NCBI GenBank assembly: GCA_964548275.1 | Contig: CAZJQI010000047.1 | Coordinates: 1-33,628, forward strand | DNA length: 33,628 nucleotides | Direction: 5' to 3' | Origin: JAUVUV01 sp964548275 | GTDB lineage: Bacteria; Gemmatimonadota; Glassbacteria; GWA2-58-10 | Made by a program: the position numbers and the translations under genes | Notes under the pieces: model-generated | Databases searched by the model: none | Told to the model about the DNA's origin: nothing | The model's input: the letters and a program-made list of their open reading frames with translations, nothing else | In this document: in pieces, positions 22,868 through 31,203 of the stretch | How positions within the stretch are numbered: the first letter of the stretch is position 1 | Layout: each line of letters begins with the position of its first letter

Positions 22868-24985
22868 CTAACCGAAATCAAGCGGCACCAGGAAAAGAAT
22901 CTCGCGGGGAGAGAGCCTGGTTGGCTTTGCCGTATCGACCCTGCGTCCGCTCAAAACGCAGCGGTAAGCGCCTTCAGGGAGCTTATGCAGAGGCAGACCG
23001 GCTTCGGTATCCTCGTAGTTGAAAACGAAAGCTGCCGGTCTTTTACCATTATCCCCCACACTGCCGCACCTTACCCGGACAAGCGGGGCATGCGGCTCGT
23101 AGTTCGTTTCTATTCCGCACTCGGCGAGCAGTTCTGCCATTAGGCGGAGGTACGCTTCTTCCCCGGTATCCCTGTAAGAGACGCCCGGGTAGAAACCGAA
23201 ATAAAAGGTTTTTCCTTTGCCGCGTTTGTTTGCTACCAGCAGGCCTGCGCTGTCTGACAAGTCGGAGGCTTTATCTTGAGGAACCAGTTTCCCAAGTATC
23301 CTCGTGGCGGTGAGTTTCAGTCCGGCGGCTTTGATTTTTTGCGGCTCGGGTATTGCCTTGAGCCACTTTTCCCGGCAGCCGAAAATCTTATCAAGCCCCA
23401 ACCCGGGACGTGCAGGCTGGACCCAGGCCCGACCGTCGCGGAAAGCCAGTCCCGGATCACTGACCAGAACGCCTCCTGACCCCACATAATATGCGAGAAT
23501 ATAGGCCTGCTCCCTGTCCATCAGGTGCATGTAAGGCAGCACCACCAGCCTGTATTCCCTGATTCGTGCGAGTTCCTCCACAGGCACCAGATCAACCGCA
23601 AGTCCCAGGCGCCAGAGCAGGCTATAATAGCCTTTGAGGGATTCCTTGTACCTGTAGCATACCGTACCGGTGCTTTCAATGTTCTCAGCATCCTCCATTT
23701 CCGAATACATATCCGCGCCGAAATGGAAAACAATAGCCACTTTCGCTTTCTCCGGCCGGTAGGTCCTGAATGCCTCCGGGTCTTGCGCCCGGGCCTGGCA
23801 AACCCGGCCTGCTGTCAGGCTGCGCTCGGTATCCGAGCCGTCGAGCTCGACAAGTCCCGAGGTTATCGATTCCTCGCTGAACCGCTCAGGTTTGAACTGC
23901 CAGATCACTATCCCCCGGGCTCCCTCGGAGATGGTGGAAAGCAGCATGAAACCCAGATCATCGCCGGTGTAATCCTCTGCCATATAGTTCCAGGTGTTGC
24001 CGTAAATTTCGTTGATCCAGAAATAATCCTTGACCGCGCCCATCCAGCGCGCCTGAAGGCTGTAAAGGTAAGCCTCCTCCCGGTAGTCCGGGTTGGTGAA
24101 CAGGGCCGGGCGGTCGACCTTGAAAAAGGTGTGGAAATCCCCGGTCCAGTGCGGGAGACTGGTGCCGTAAACATCCACTGCGGCGGCAGTCAGATAGTCG
24201 TGGCTGGTGTCGATAAATGTAGGCTGGAGCACAGAGTTGAAACCCACATGTGTGAAAACCGGGCGGGTGTTGTCGTATTTTCTTACCATGGCGGCCAGTT
24301 TGTGAATCCGCTGAGCCACGGCATGAGCGCGAAAGTTGCGCCAGAGCCAGGAATCATAGTAAGCTGAGATGTCCGGGGGCGGGTCGATATCCTCCCATTT
24401 CCGCACGGCTACACCGAAACGCTCGTTGAATTTCTCAATGCTGCCGAAAGTATCCGCGAGCCATTTTCGGTACATTGCCACTGAATCCGCACAGGCGCAG
24501 TCCTCATACGGTCGGCTTCTCGGCTCGTTCCAGAGATGCCAGCCGAGCAGGTTTTCCCGGTCCCGGTAGCGAAGTACGCCATTGGTAACAAAGCGCCCGG
24601 CTTTTTCCCAGACCACCGGCCGGTCGAAACACGGCATCCAGCCACCCAGGTAAAACGATCCCCTCCCCCGGTGTGGAAACCGGGTGCCGTCCGGAGTGAT
24701 CCGGTCTGCCTCGTAATCCTTGAACAGCCACAGCGGCGCGCTTTCCAGAAAAAACTTGAACAGGACTTTCAGGCCCACCTCTGCTGTCAAATCCATCAGC
24801 CGGTCGATATCGTCCCAGCGGAAAATGCCCTCTTTGACCTCGTGCCAGGCCCACTGCGGCCGCAACTGAACCGCGGTGAAACCGAGAGTCTTGATATGTT
24901 TCAGGTCCTCCTCCCATTCCTCCGCCGGCGGCGTAGGCTGGCGGTAATACTGCACGCAAAGGTGAAATTCATCCGGTCTCGGCAT
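22868..24985 (-). CDS. Glycoside hydrolase family 42-like beta-galactosidase/glycosidase
   Basis: This 705-residue protein has a GH42-type TIM barrel (about 20-390), a trimerisation or glutamine-amidotransferase-like middle domain (about 410-590) and a C-terminal beta domain. The proposed acid/base glutamate is in GWHLWNEPRS (Glu 154), and the nucleophile is probably Glu 326 in YFWINEIYGNTWNY. Early barrel landmarks are GFTAVQLRPQWAWHEVKEGIFRWDDIDRLMDLTAEVGL (about 35-72). No signal peptide is seen, so it is likely cytoplasmic and acts on imported oligosaccharides. GH42 members mostly remove beta-galactosyl groups, but the nucleophile context here departs from the common pattern, so specificity is open. 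ATG 24985 has AGGA five bases upstream. First gene of a likely three-gene operon. Confidence 0.88.
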   Translation of the reverse strand: MPRPDEFHLCVQYYRQPTPPAEEWEEDLKHIKTLGFTAVQLRPQWAWHEVKEGIFRWDDIDRLMDLTAEVGLKVLFKFFLESAPLWLFKDYEADRITPDGTRFPHRGRGSFYLGGWMPCFDRPVVWEKAGRFVTNGVLRYRDRENLLGWHLWNEPRSRPYEDCACADSVAMYRKWLADTFGSIEKFNERFGVAVRKWEDIDPPPDISAYYDSWLWRNFRAHAVAQRIHKLAAMVRKYDNTRPVFTHVGFNSVLQPTFIDTSHDYLTAAAVDVYGTSLPHWTGDFHTFFKVDRPALFTNPDYREEAYLYSLQARWMGAVKDYFWINEIYGNTWNYMAEDYTGDDLGFMLLSTISEGARGIVIWQFKPERFSEESITSGLVELDGSDTERSLTAGRVCQARAQDPEAFRTYRPEKAKVAIVFHFGADMYSEMEDAENIESTGTVCYRYKESLKGYYSLLWRLGLAVDLVPVEELARIREYRLVVLPYMHLMDREQAYILAYYVGSGGVLVSDPGLAFRDGRAWVQPARPGLGLDKIFGCREKWLKAIPEPQKIKAAGLKLTATRILGKLVPQDKASDLSDSAGLLVANKRGKGKTFYFGFYPGVSYRDTGEEAYLRLMAELLAECGIETNYEPHAPLVRVRCGSVGDNGKRPAAFVFNYEDTEAGLPLHKLPEGAYRCVLSGRRVDTAKPTRLSPREILFLVPLDFG

Positions 24986-25218
24986 AAATTCCTCTCTCCT
25001 TCATCTCCTGGCTTGAAATCGAACAAGGCTTGTTATCACGCAGACAAATGTAAATTCATAGCAGATCAAAATTGAGATCCTTTCGAACCAGAGTAAAGAT
25101 ATAACGGGATACGCAAAATTGTAATAGAAAATCGGTTTTCCAAACCCACTTTTCCTTGCCTGGATGGAGGAATGGCTATAAGCTGGGGATGAACATTTAC
25201 CGGGAGGTCAGCCAGAGG

Positions 25219-26034
25219 ATGATTTATATCGGGACCAGCGGTTTTTCCTATGATGACTGGCGCAAGGTGTTCTACCCACCCGGACTTGCCAAGAGAGATT
25301 TCCTCACTTTTTATTCACGCCATTTCCCTGCTCTGGAGCTCAATTCGAGCTTTTATGCAATCCCCTCGCCCAGGCTGATCGGCAGCTTGATCGAGCGCAC
25401 CCCGAACGGCTTTCAGATCGTGGTCAAGGCTTACCGCGGTATCACCCACGAAAGGAACTCCGAATCCGAGGCCGTGCTTAAAGCTTTTCTCGATGCCATA
25501 GCACCACTTATCGAGGTCGGTAAACTGGCTGCGATACTGCTTCAGTTCCCCTACAGTTTTCATTTCGGCGGCTCCCAGCTCTCACTGGTAGAGAGCCTGC
25601 TCGAGCGGATGGCTGGCCGGCCAACAGTAGTCGAGTTCAGGAACGAGCGCTGGATGAAAGAAAAAGTGTGGGAAATTCTTCTCAGCCATGATACAGCGCT
25701 CTGCTGTGTGGATGAACCTCGGCTGCCGGGACTGGTGCCCCCGGAAACTATTTGCACATCAGCCAAACTGGGATATGTTAGATTTCACGGCCGCAATGCG
25801 GAAAAGTGGTGGAACCACAAGGAGGCCTGGGAGCGCTATGACTATCTCTACCGGGAAGAAGAACTTGAGGAATGGCGCAAGGGAATAACCTGGCTTGCCG
25901 GCAGGACCGATAAAACTTTTATCTTTTTCAACAACCACCGCAACGGCCAGGCCGTGGAAAACGCCCGTGACATGGGCAAACTGCTCGGCGTACCACTTCC
26001 AGGCGCGGATGAAAAACAGCAGGGTTTGTTTTAA
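25219..26034 (+). CDS. DUF72 (YecE-like) TIM-barrel protein
   Basis: This 271-residue protein starts with the family signature MIYIGTSGFSYDDWRKVFYP. It continues with LTFYSRHFPALELNSSFY, FQIVVKAYRGITH, LLQFPYSFHF, VVEFRNERWM, YVRFHGRNAEKWW and FIFFNNHRNGQAVENA, all DUF72 landmarks. The biochemical role of DUF72 proteins is not settled. The frame is open upstream to a TTG at 25156, but ATG 25219 fits the family N terminus and has GGGAGG about 11 bases before it. It is transcribed away from the GH42 operon. Its stop codon lies inside the left terminal repeat of the element at 26031-26243, so that element inserted at the very end of this gene. Confidence 0.9.
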   Translation: MIYIGTSGFSYDDWRKVFYPPGLAKRDFLTFYSRHFPALELNSSFYAIPSPRLIGSLIERTPNGFQIVVKAYRGITHERNSESEAVLKAFLDAIAPLIEVGKLAAILLQFPYSFHFGGSQLSLVESLLERMAGRPTVVEFRNERWMKEKVWEILLSHDTALCCVDEPRLPGLVPPETICTSAKLGYVRFHGRNAEKWWNHKEAWERYDYLYREEELEEWRKGITWLAGRTDKTFIFFNNHRNGQAVENARDMGKLLGVPLPGADEKQQGLF

Positions 26035-26243
26035 CCCGGATTATTCATGAAACCCAGACCCTGACAGGGCTGATCACTTATTTTCAGTTTTTATCAGTCA
26101 CCGAGGGAGGGGGCGGCGGCTGTGCGACCCAAGTCGCACAGACCGTTGTGCAAAAGCACAACGGCGCGCATTTCATGCGCCCGCCGCCCCCCAGGCCCCG
26201 GGGAAATATAACAGCTCACCAATCTATGAATAATCCGGGTTAA
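26031..26243. mobile_element. Non-coding element with 18-bp terminal inverted repeats and internal cloverleaf
   Basis: The perfect terminal repeats are TTAACCCGGATTATTCAT at 26031-26048 and its exact complement at 26226-26243. Inside, an 11-bp GC-rich stem (26109-26119 with 26181-26191) encloses three hairpins. Hairpin 1 is TGTGCGAC/GTCGCACA with loop CCAA (26121-26140), hairpin 2 is CCGTTGTGC/GCACAACGG with loop AAAA (26143-26164), and hairpin 3 is GCGCAT/ATGCGC with loop TTC (26166-26180). Together they form a four-way junction. No transposase is encoded. Size and design fit a MITE- or REP-type element mobilised in trans. The left end carries the stop codon of the DUF72 gene. Confidence 0.8.
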
Positions 26244-26279
26244 AAACACTTCAGGGGCGACCTTCTGGCCGCCCCTGAG
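26242..26279 (-). terminator. Intrinsic terminator of the hflK-hflC operon
   Basis: On the minus strand, about 40 bases after the hflC stop, the arms CAGGGGCG and CGCCCCTG (plus strand 26252-26259 and 26270-26277) form a stem. It extends by three further pairs around an AGAA loop and is followed by AAGTGTTTTT. The T-run overlaps the edge of the inverted-repeat element. Confidence 0.75.
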
Positions 26280-26316
26280 ATTGTTATCATGGGAGATATT
26301 CATGACCGGCTGCTGC

Positions 26317-27174
26317 TCAGGGAGCCTCCCAGAAATACTTGAAAAAATCTGCATCCGGCGAGAGAATAATAGTCGTAGTCGAGTCGATTGCCTTTTCATA
26401 TGCCTCGAGCGTGCGTACGAGGCCGTAAAATTTCTGGTTGCGGTTGAAAGCTCGCGCGTAAATCCGGGTCGCCTCGGCATCGCCCTCACCTCGGGTTTCC
26501 TGGGCGGTCTTTTCTGCCGTGGCGAGAATGATTACGGCCTGCTTGTCTGTTTCCGCCCGGATCTTCAGCGCCTCCTCATCACCCTCGGACCTGTACTGGT
26601 TGGCGATCCTTTTGCGCTCGGCCTCCATGCGGGCGAAGATAGCGTTTTCGTTCTCCTGAGGAAGATCAGCCCGTTTTATCCGTACGTCTACCACTTCCAC
26701 CCCGTATTCCCTCGCTTTTTCATCGCTTTTTTTAGTGACCACCTCCATTATTTCCCCACGTTTCTCTGAAATAATAGTGTGGAATGCGTGACGGCCGACT
26801 TCCACCCGAAGCTCGGAGTAAATAATATCGCCCAGCCGGCTCTGGGCGCCGAACTCATTCTGCACGGCCTGAAGTAATCTCAACGGATCGATAATCCGCC
26901 ATTTGGCGTAATTGTCCACGATCAGTGCCTTTTTATCCTGGGTCAGAATCTCAGTAGGTGCAGCGTCGTAATCCAGCAGGCGTCTTTCGAAAACGCGCAG
27001 CTTCTCAATGAACGGTATCCTGAAATGAAGGCCCGGCTCTTTTACGGTCCGCACCGGCTTGCCGAACTTGGTGACCACCACCTGCTCTGTTTCCCAGACC
27101 CGGAAAACAGAGCTCAGGCTAACGATCAATCCAAACACCACGATTATAATTGTCAGGATGAGACCTCGTCCCAT
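26317..27174 (-). CDS. hflC: HflC, SPFH/band-7 modulator of FtsH protease
   Basis: This 285-residue membrane-anchored protein has an N-terminal helix (LILTIIIVVFGLIVSLSSVF) and then the SPFH/band-7 domain with VVVTKFGKPVRTVKEPGLHFRIPFIEKL. A helical coiled-coil region rich in Ala, Glu and Lys follows (ARMEAERKRIANQYRSEGDEEALKIRAE...AQETRGEGDAEATRIYA), ending in the conserved FYGLVRTLEAYEKAI and a hydrophobic tail. HflC partners HflK in a large ring complex around FtsH in the inner membrane, modulating proteolysis of membrane proteins. It is 75 bases downstream of hflK, with AAAGGAG seven bases before the ATG, and is closed by a hairpin terminator. Confidence 0.95.
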   Translation of the reverse strand: MGRGLILTIIIVVFGLIVSLSSVFRVWETEQVVVTKFGKPVRTVKEPGLHFRIPFIEKLRVFERRLLDYDAAPTEILTQDKKALIVDNYAKWRIIDPLRLLQAVQNEFGAQSRLGDIIYSELRVEVGRHAFHTIISEKRGEIMEVVTKKSDEKAREYGVEVVDVRIKRADLPQENENAIFARMEAERKRIANQYRSEGDEEALKIRAETDKQAVIILATAEKTAQETRGEGDAEATRIYARAFNRNQKFYGLVRTLEAYEKAIDSTTTIILSPDADFFKYFWEAP

Positions 27175-27249
27175 TTTAATCTCCTTTAGCGGTAAATTTT
27201 TAATAATTCCGAATCATTTAAAACCCTCTGAATTACACCTTGCCCAAGC

Positions 27250-28236
27250 TCAGGGCTGCGGCAGGCTTTGCACATTTCGCATATCGAGCAATGGCATCAG
27301 TCCTGTGCCGTCTCTGCCGACCTTGGCAATGTATTTTTTCACTCTGGGAAGGATTTTCTCCATGGTTTCGAGGTACAGCCTTTTCTCTGTCACAGAGGGA
27401 GCGCGCTCGTATTCGGCAAGCACGTTGAGAAAACGCTCGGTCTCGCCCTGGGCGCGAAGGATCCGCTGTTCCCTGTAGCTTTCCGCCTGGCGAATCAACT
27501 GCTCGGCTTCGCCTCTGGTACGCGGGATCAAGTCATTCTGGTAGCCCTGGGCCTGGTTGATAAACTTGTTCTTGTCCTCAAGGGCGCTGGCCACATCCTT
27601 GAATGCGGCGACTACCTGTTCGGGCGGGTGGACATCCTGAAGCTGCACGGCAACCACGAGTATGCCGGCTTCGTAGCGGTCGAGGATATCCTGAAGGCTC
27701 TCGAGAATTTCCTGCTGGATCTCGAACTTTCCGTCAGTTAAAGCCTCATCGATCTTGTGATAACCGACCACCTGCCTGAGGGTGGCTTCCGAGGCGTTGC
27801 GCACGGTGCGAATGATATCCCTCACCTTGAAAAGGTAATCCTCCGGGTCCTTGATCTTGAACTGGACTATCAGGTTAATACGGACAATATTTTCATCCCC
27901 GGTGAGCATCAGGCTTTCCTGCGGAATCTGCTCGTAGCGCGAAGGCGGACCCGCATACACGGTGCGGAAACCGATCTCGACACGTTTGACCTCGGTTACC
28001 TGGGGCGTCTCGACAGTCTCGATCGGGTATGGCAGGTGATAGTTGAGACCCGGTTCGGTAATGCTTGAAAGCTTGCCGAAACGAAGTACAACTCCGAGCT
28101 CATCCGCCTCCACCTTGTAAATACCAGTGGCCAGCCAGATCAGCGCCACAATCGCCAGGCCACCCAGCACTGATTTTCTGCTGAGCTGTGGCAGCCTGAT
28201 TTCCGGTATGTTGATTTCAAAATCACTGTTTGCCAT
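27250..28236 (-). CDS. hflK: HflK, SPFH/band-7 modulator of FtsH protease
   Basis: This 328-residue protein has an N-terminal transmembrane helix (SVLGGLAIVALIWLATGIYKV), the band-7 domain beginning DELGVVLRFGKLSSITEPGLNYHLPYPIE, a middle block with VQLQDVHPPEQVVAAFKDVASALEDK, and a coiled-coil C terminus. It forms the inner-membrane HflKC assembly with HflC. The glycine-rich N-terminal tail of E. coli HflK is missing, as in many other phyla. The frame is open upstream to 28410, but ATG 28236 is the real start: GAGGGAG lies seven bases before it, and the upstream residues have no family resemblance. A TATAAT box near 28463-28468 on the minus strand probably starts the operon. Confidence 0.94.
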   Translation of the reverse strand: MANSDFEINIPEIRLPQLSRKSVLGGLAIVALIWLATGIYKVEADELGVVLRFGKLSSITEPGLNYHLPYPIETVETPQVTEVKRVEIGFRTVYAGPPSRYEQIPQESLMLTGDENIVRINLIVQFKIKDPEDYLFKVRDIIRTVRNASEATLRQVVGYHKIDEALTDGKFEIQQEILESLQDILDRYEAGILVVAVQLQDVHPPEQVVAAFKDVASALEDKNKFINQAQGYQNDLIPRTRGEAEQLIRQAESYREQRILRAQGETERFLNVLAEYERAPSVTEKRLYLETMEKILPRVKKYIAKVGRDGTGLMPLLDMRNVQSLPQP

Positions 28237-28462
28237 GCGTTCTCCCTCTTTGGTTGAAGGTTGACCTCTCAAAAGCTGGCTGAAGAAAGTTTTTATATAC
28301 TCATTAAGCTTACAATCTACCGGTTGGATAACTGCTTTGTCAAGCGAAAGAGGTTTTTGTTTTTGTAATATCGAAGTAAATTTATTTTGCCTGGATTTAT
28401 CTCTTAACATTCAGGCAAGGAATGGCTGGCTGGATAGATTCCAGCTTCAAGTATCAGTTTAG

Positions 28463-28468
28463 ATTATA
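28463..28468 (-). promoter_or_regulatory. Candidate -10 box of the hflKC operon
   Basis: An exact TATAAT is read on the minus strand in the AT-rich gap between the TusA-like gene and hflK. The -35 region 17 bases away is poor (AATTAG-like), so the assignment is tentative. It would give a leader of about 220 bases. Confidence 0.4.
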
Positions 28469-28509
28469 CCATCTATTTTATTGTACTAATTGTAATTATA
28501 TAATCCAAT

Positions 28510-28737
28510 TTAAACTTTTTTGACAAATATGATAGCAAACTCTCCCTCCTGCTCCAGTGACAGCACCTCGTAGTTCTGTTCAACCAGAGTACGTTTTACA
28601 TCATCGGCAACTGCACCGCCATCGAGCCTGACCCGAATCACTGCTCCGGGCGGCAGTTTACTCATGGCGATTTTTATGCGAACAAAATTCATCGGGCAGG
28701 CGGTGCCCGCAAGGTCCAGGAATTTCTCTCCCGGCAT
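28510..28737 (-). CDS. TusA/SirA-like sulfur carrier protein
   Basis: This 75-residue protein has the TusA fold. LDLAGTACPMNFVRIKIAM holds the family CPxP-like motif with the sulfur-accepting cysteine at 14, followed by PPGAVIRVRLDGGAVADDVKRTLVEQNYEV and a final beta strand. TusA relays persulfide sulfur from desulfurases or rhodaneses to downstream acceptors. The second proline of the canonical CPxP is replaced by asparagine (CPMN), a variation seen in SirA-like relatives. It is the third gene in the cysK operon, 33 bases after the E1-type gene, with a weak ribosome site. Role in cysteine or sulfur-carrier metabolism is inferred from context. Confidence 0.85.
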   Translation of the reverse strand: MPGEKFLDLAGTACPMNFVRIKIAMSKLPPGAVIRVRLDGGAVADDVKRTLVEQNYEVLSLEQEGEFAIIFVKKV

Positions 28738-28770
28738 GTTATCTCAGCAAAATGAATACACGAGATAAAA

Positions 28771-29565
28771 TTATTCGTAAGCTTGTTTTTCAAGAGAGGT
28801 TATCTGCGGTTTAGCCGAGCAGACAGGACAGGCAGGATCACGTTTCAGTTCTACAGTTTGAAACTTCATCGCCAGAGCGTCGAGATGAAGCAGCCTTCCG
28901 AGCAGGGGTTCTCCAACCCGGGTAAGGACTTTGATCGCCTCAGTGGCCTGGATTGTCCCGAGAGTTCCTGCAACCGGGCCCAGCACTCCTGACTGGGCGC
29001 AGGTTGGAGTTTCATCTTGCGAGGGAATCTCAGGGAGCACGCAGCGAAGGCAGGGCGAATCATCCCGGCCCGGGATCACTGTCAGCGCCTGAGCTTTAAA
29101 ACCTAAAACACCGGCATGCGAAAAAGGTTTTCCAGCCATTACGCAGGCATCGTTCACCAGGAATTTAGTGGCGAAATTATCGCTGCCGTCAATAACAAAA
29201 TCGAAATCCCGAACCAGTTCCAGGGCATTTTCGGCTGAAAATTTCACCTGCCACATTCTTACCTCGACATCCGGGTTGAGTAAACGGATGCGCTGTGCTG
29301 CAGATAGGGTTTTTTCCTGTCCCAGAGAGGAGATATTGTGAAGTATTTGGCGCTGAAGGTTATTCAGTTCCACCCGGTCCGAATCAACAATCCCCAGAGC
29401 GCCGATCCCGGCAGCAGCCAGATATAAAGCTGCCGGCGAGCCCAGCCCGCCTGCCCCAATGATCAGAACCTTGCCTGCGCGGATACGTTCCTGGCCTTCC
29501 GGACCCAGTTCTTTAAGGGCAATATTGCGGCTGTAACGCTCTATTTGTTCGTCAGTTAAACTCAT
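28771..29565 (-). CDS. ThiF/MoeB/HesA-family adenylyltransferase (E1-like)
   Basis: This 264-residue enzyme activates the C terminus of a ubiquitin-like sulfur carrier by adenylation. The nucleotide site is GAGGLGSPAAL (37-47), followed by DSDRVELNNLQRQILH with the conserved arginine. The zinc site comes from two pairs, CLRC (172/175) and CPVC (246/249). The conserved cysteine of MoeB/ThiF proteins is in DETPTCAQSGVLGP at 189. It lacks the C-terminal rhodanese domain found in some MoeZ-type relatives. It starts three bases after the cysK stop codon. Pairing with cysK suggests it charges a carrier such as a CysO/ThiS-like protein, but none is encoded in this window. Confidence 0.92.
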   Translation of the reverse strand: MSLTDEQIERYSRNIALKELGPEGQERIRAGKVLIIGAGGLGSPAALYLAAAGIGALGIVDSDRVELNNLQRQILHNISSLGQEKTLSAAQRIRLLNPDVEVRMWQVKFSAENALELVRDFDFVIDGSDNFATKFLVNDACVMAGKPFSHAGVLGFKAQALTVIPGRDDSPCLRCVLPEIPSQDETPTCAQSGVLGPVAGTLGTIQATEAIKVLTRVGEPLLGRLLHLDALAMKFQTVELKRDPACPVCSAKPQITSLEKQAYE

Positions 29566-29568
29566 CGC

Positions 29569-30498
29569 CTAAAGCTCTGCATAAAGAGGATGGCTGAGAT
29601 ACCTGTCGCCCAAACTCGGTAGCAATGCCACGATAAGCTTGCCCTCGTTTTCCGGCCGGCGGCCTACCTGAAGAGCAGCATGCACAGCAGCGCCTGAGGA
29701 AACCCCGGCGAAAATACCCTCCTCGCGCGCCAGCCTGCGTGCTGTCTCGATCGCCTGCTCGTTATTCACTTTCACTACCTCATCCACGAGTCCCATGTTC
29801 AGTATATCGGGTTTGAAACCCGCGCCGATACCCTGGATTTTATGGGGACCCGGCTGGCCTCCGGAAAGGATTGCGCTTTCTGCCGGCTCCACAGCGTATG
29901 CCTTGAACTCAGGCTTGCGTTTCTTGATAAGCTCGCTCACGCCGGTGATCGTTCCGCCCGTGCCCACCCCACTGACCAGGGCGTCCACCCTGCCGTCCGT
30001 GTCGTTCCAGATCTCCTCTGCGGTAGTTTTCCGGTGGATTTCAGGGTTTGCCAGATTCCTGAACTGCTGCGGCATGAATGAATTAGGTGTAGAATTTACC
30101 AGTTCCTCGGCCTTTTCCACTGCGCCTTTCATCCCCTGGTCACCTGGAGTGAGCACAATTTCCGCACCTAACGCTTTCAGGATCTTGCGCCGTTCCACAG
30201 TCATTGTCTCAGGCATGGTCAGGATCAGCCGGTAACCCTTGACTGCTGCGACAAAAGCCAGAGCAATCCCGGTATTTCCGCTTGTCGGCTCGATAATTAC
30301 CGAATCTGCTTTCAGCTTGCCCTCACGCTCTGCAATCTCGATCATACTCACGCCGATCCTGTCTTTCACCGAGCCAAGCGGATTGAAAAACTCCAGTTTT
30401 GCCACTATTTCGGCGACAACTCCCTCAGTGAGCCGGTTAAGCCGGACCAGAGGTGTGCGGCCGATTGTCTGAGTGATGTCATCGTAAATGCGTCCCAT
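29569..30498 (-). CDS. cysK: Cysteine synthase (O-acetylserine sulfhydrylase, PLP-dependent)
   Basis: This 309-residue enzyme replaces the acetyl group of O-acetylserine with sulfide (or a sulfur-carrier thiocarboxylate) to give cysteine. The PLP lysine is Lys 45 in NPLGSVKDRIG. The phosphate and substrate loops are PTSGNTGIAL (71-80) and GVGTGGTITG (177-186). The start is ATG 30498, where AGGAGGG lies six bases upstream; the frame extends six codons further without support. With the adjacent E1-like and TusA-like genes it forms a sulfur-assimilation operon. A cysM/CysO-type carrier-dependent role cannot be excluded from sequence alone. Confidence 0.94.
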   Translation of the reverse strand: MGRIYDDITQTIGRTPLVRLNRLTEGVVAEIVAKLEFFNPLGSVKDRIGVSMIEIAEREGKLKADSVIIEPTSGNTGIALAFVAAVKGYRLILTMPETMTVERRKILKALGAEIVLTPGDQGMKGAVEKAEELVNSTPNSFMPQQFRNLANPEIHRKTTAEEIWNDTDGRVDALVSGVGTGGTITGVSELIKKRKPEFKAYAVEPAESAILSGGQPGPHKIQGIGAGFKPDILNMGLVDEVVKVNNEQAIETARRLAREEGIFAGVSSGAAVHAALQVGRRPENEGKLIVALLPSLGDRYLSHPLYAEL

Positions 30499-30582
30499 TG
30501 TGCCCTCCTGTATCAATATATAAGAAAAATGATACTTATCTTCAAAGTAAAAAGGGAATCAATTCAAAAATCCAATGTAAAT

Positions 30583-30611
30583 CTTATATTATCGATTGAA
30601 TTAGTTGACAA
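30583..30611 (-). promoter_or_regulatory. Predicted sigma-70 promoter of the cysK operon
   Basis: On the minus strand TTGTCA (plus 30606-30611) and TATAAG (plus 30583-30588) are separated by 17 bases; both boxes match consensus at five of six positions. The leader to the cysK ATG would be about 75-80 bases. No T-box or other known riboswitch was recognised in it. Confidence 0.6.
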
Positions 30612-30649
30612 TCTAATGCTATTAATTCTCCCTGTCAGTACTGTCCATT

Positions 30650-31203
30650 TAATTTTCATCTCTTATCCGCTATGAACTCCCAGGTTCTTAAATTCTTATT
30701 TACCCCACTTTTGCTGGCGATCAAAAGTAGGCAAAAATCGCTTGCGGGCCGCAACTCGCTAGCGCTTGAGGATGTTATAACCTTCGGCGTTTACGTGGTA
30801 AAAACACGCTCCTCTCTCGGTCGCCTTGCCGGGTAACCTTTGGTCACCACGGCAAAAGGCATGCCTGAGCGCCTTGTTTCGTGGCTGCCACGATGGAAAT
30901 TACCCGGCTTCTACACGCTACTTGTTGCCTGGCTCAAACAGGCGGCCCGCTGGCGCAGCCTGCGGCTGCGCTCGGGTGAGAACAGCTCTGCTAATTGCAT
31001 GAAAGATTATCGAAAGATTTCAATCTCTCAGAAGGGACAACTAAGGCTATAATTGGATCTCTATATCTCCTGCTCGCTCCAAATTGAGAACATGATCATG
31101 ACCCAAAAATTCCCATGTAATTTCCCCGGACACTAGTGTCTCCCTGTCAACACTAATTCGGGGTAGCAATAAATGCCTCGGGGTGGAAGATCACAACTAG
31201 AAG
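30650..31203. repeat. Gene-free stretch with a diverged family C repeat
   Basis: About 30775-30965 shares ACGCTCCTCT, CGATGGAAATTACCCGGCTTCTACACG-like and GGCATGCC blocks with the repeat at 3100-3692, but it is diverged and partly rearranged. The remainder holds short perfect palindromes, GACACTAGTGTC at 31129-31140 and CATGATCATG near 31091-31100, of unknown meaning. The 70-codon frame at 30840-31052 lies inside the repeat and is not a gene. Confidence 0.65.

Noticed and set aside
23525..24367. 280-codon plus-strand frame within the GH42 gene
   Set aside because: It is antisense to the catalytic barrel and arises from codon bias; no family features were seen.
26101..26200. A tRNA or tmRNA gene in the cloverleaf at 26109-26191
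   Set aside because: The fold has four arms, but there is no TTCGA T-loop, no D-loop GG, no valid anticodon loop and no CCA end; arm lengths are wrong.
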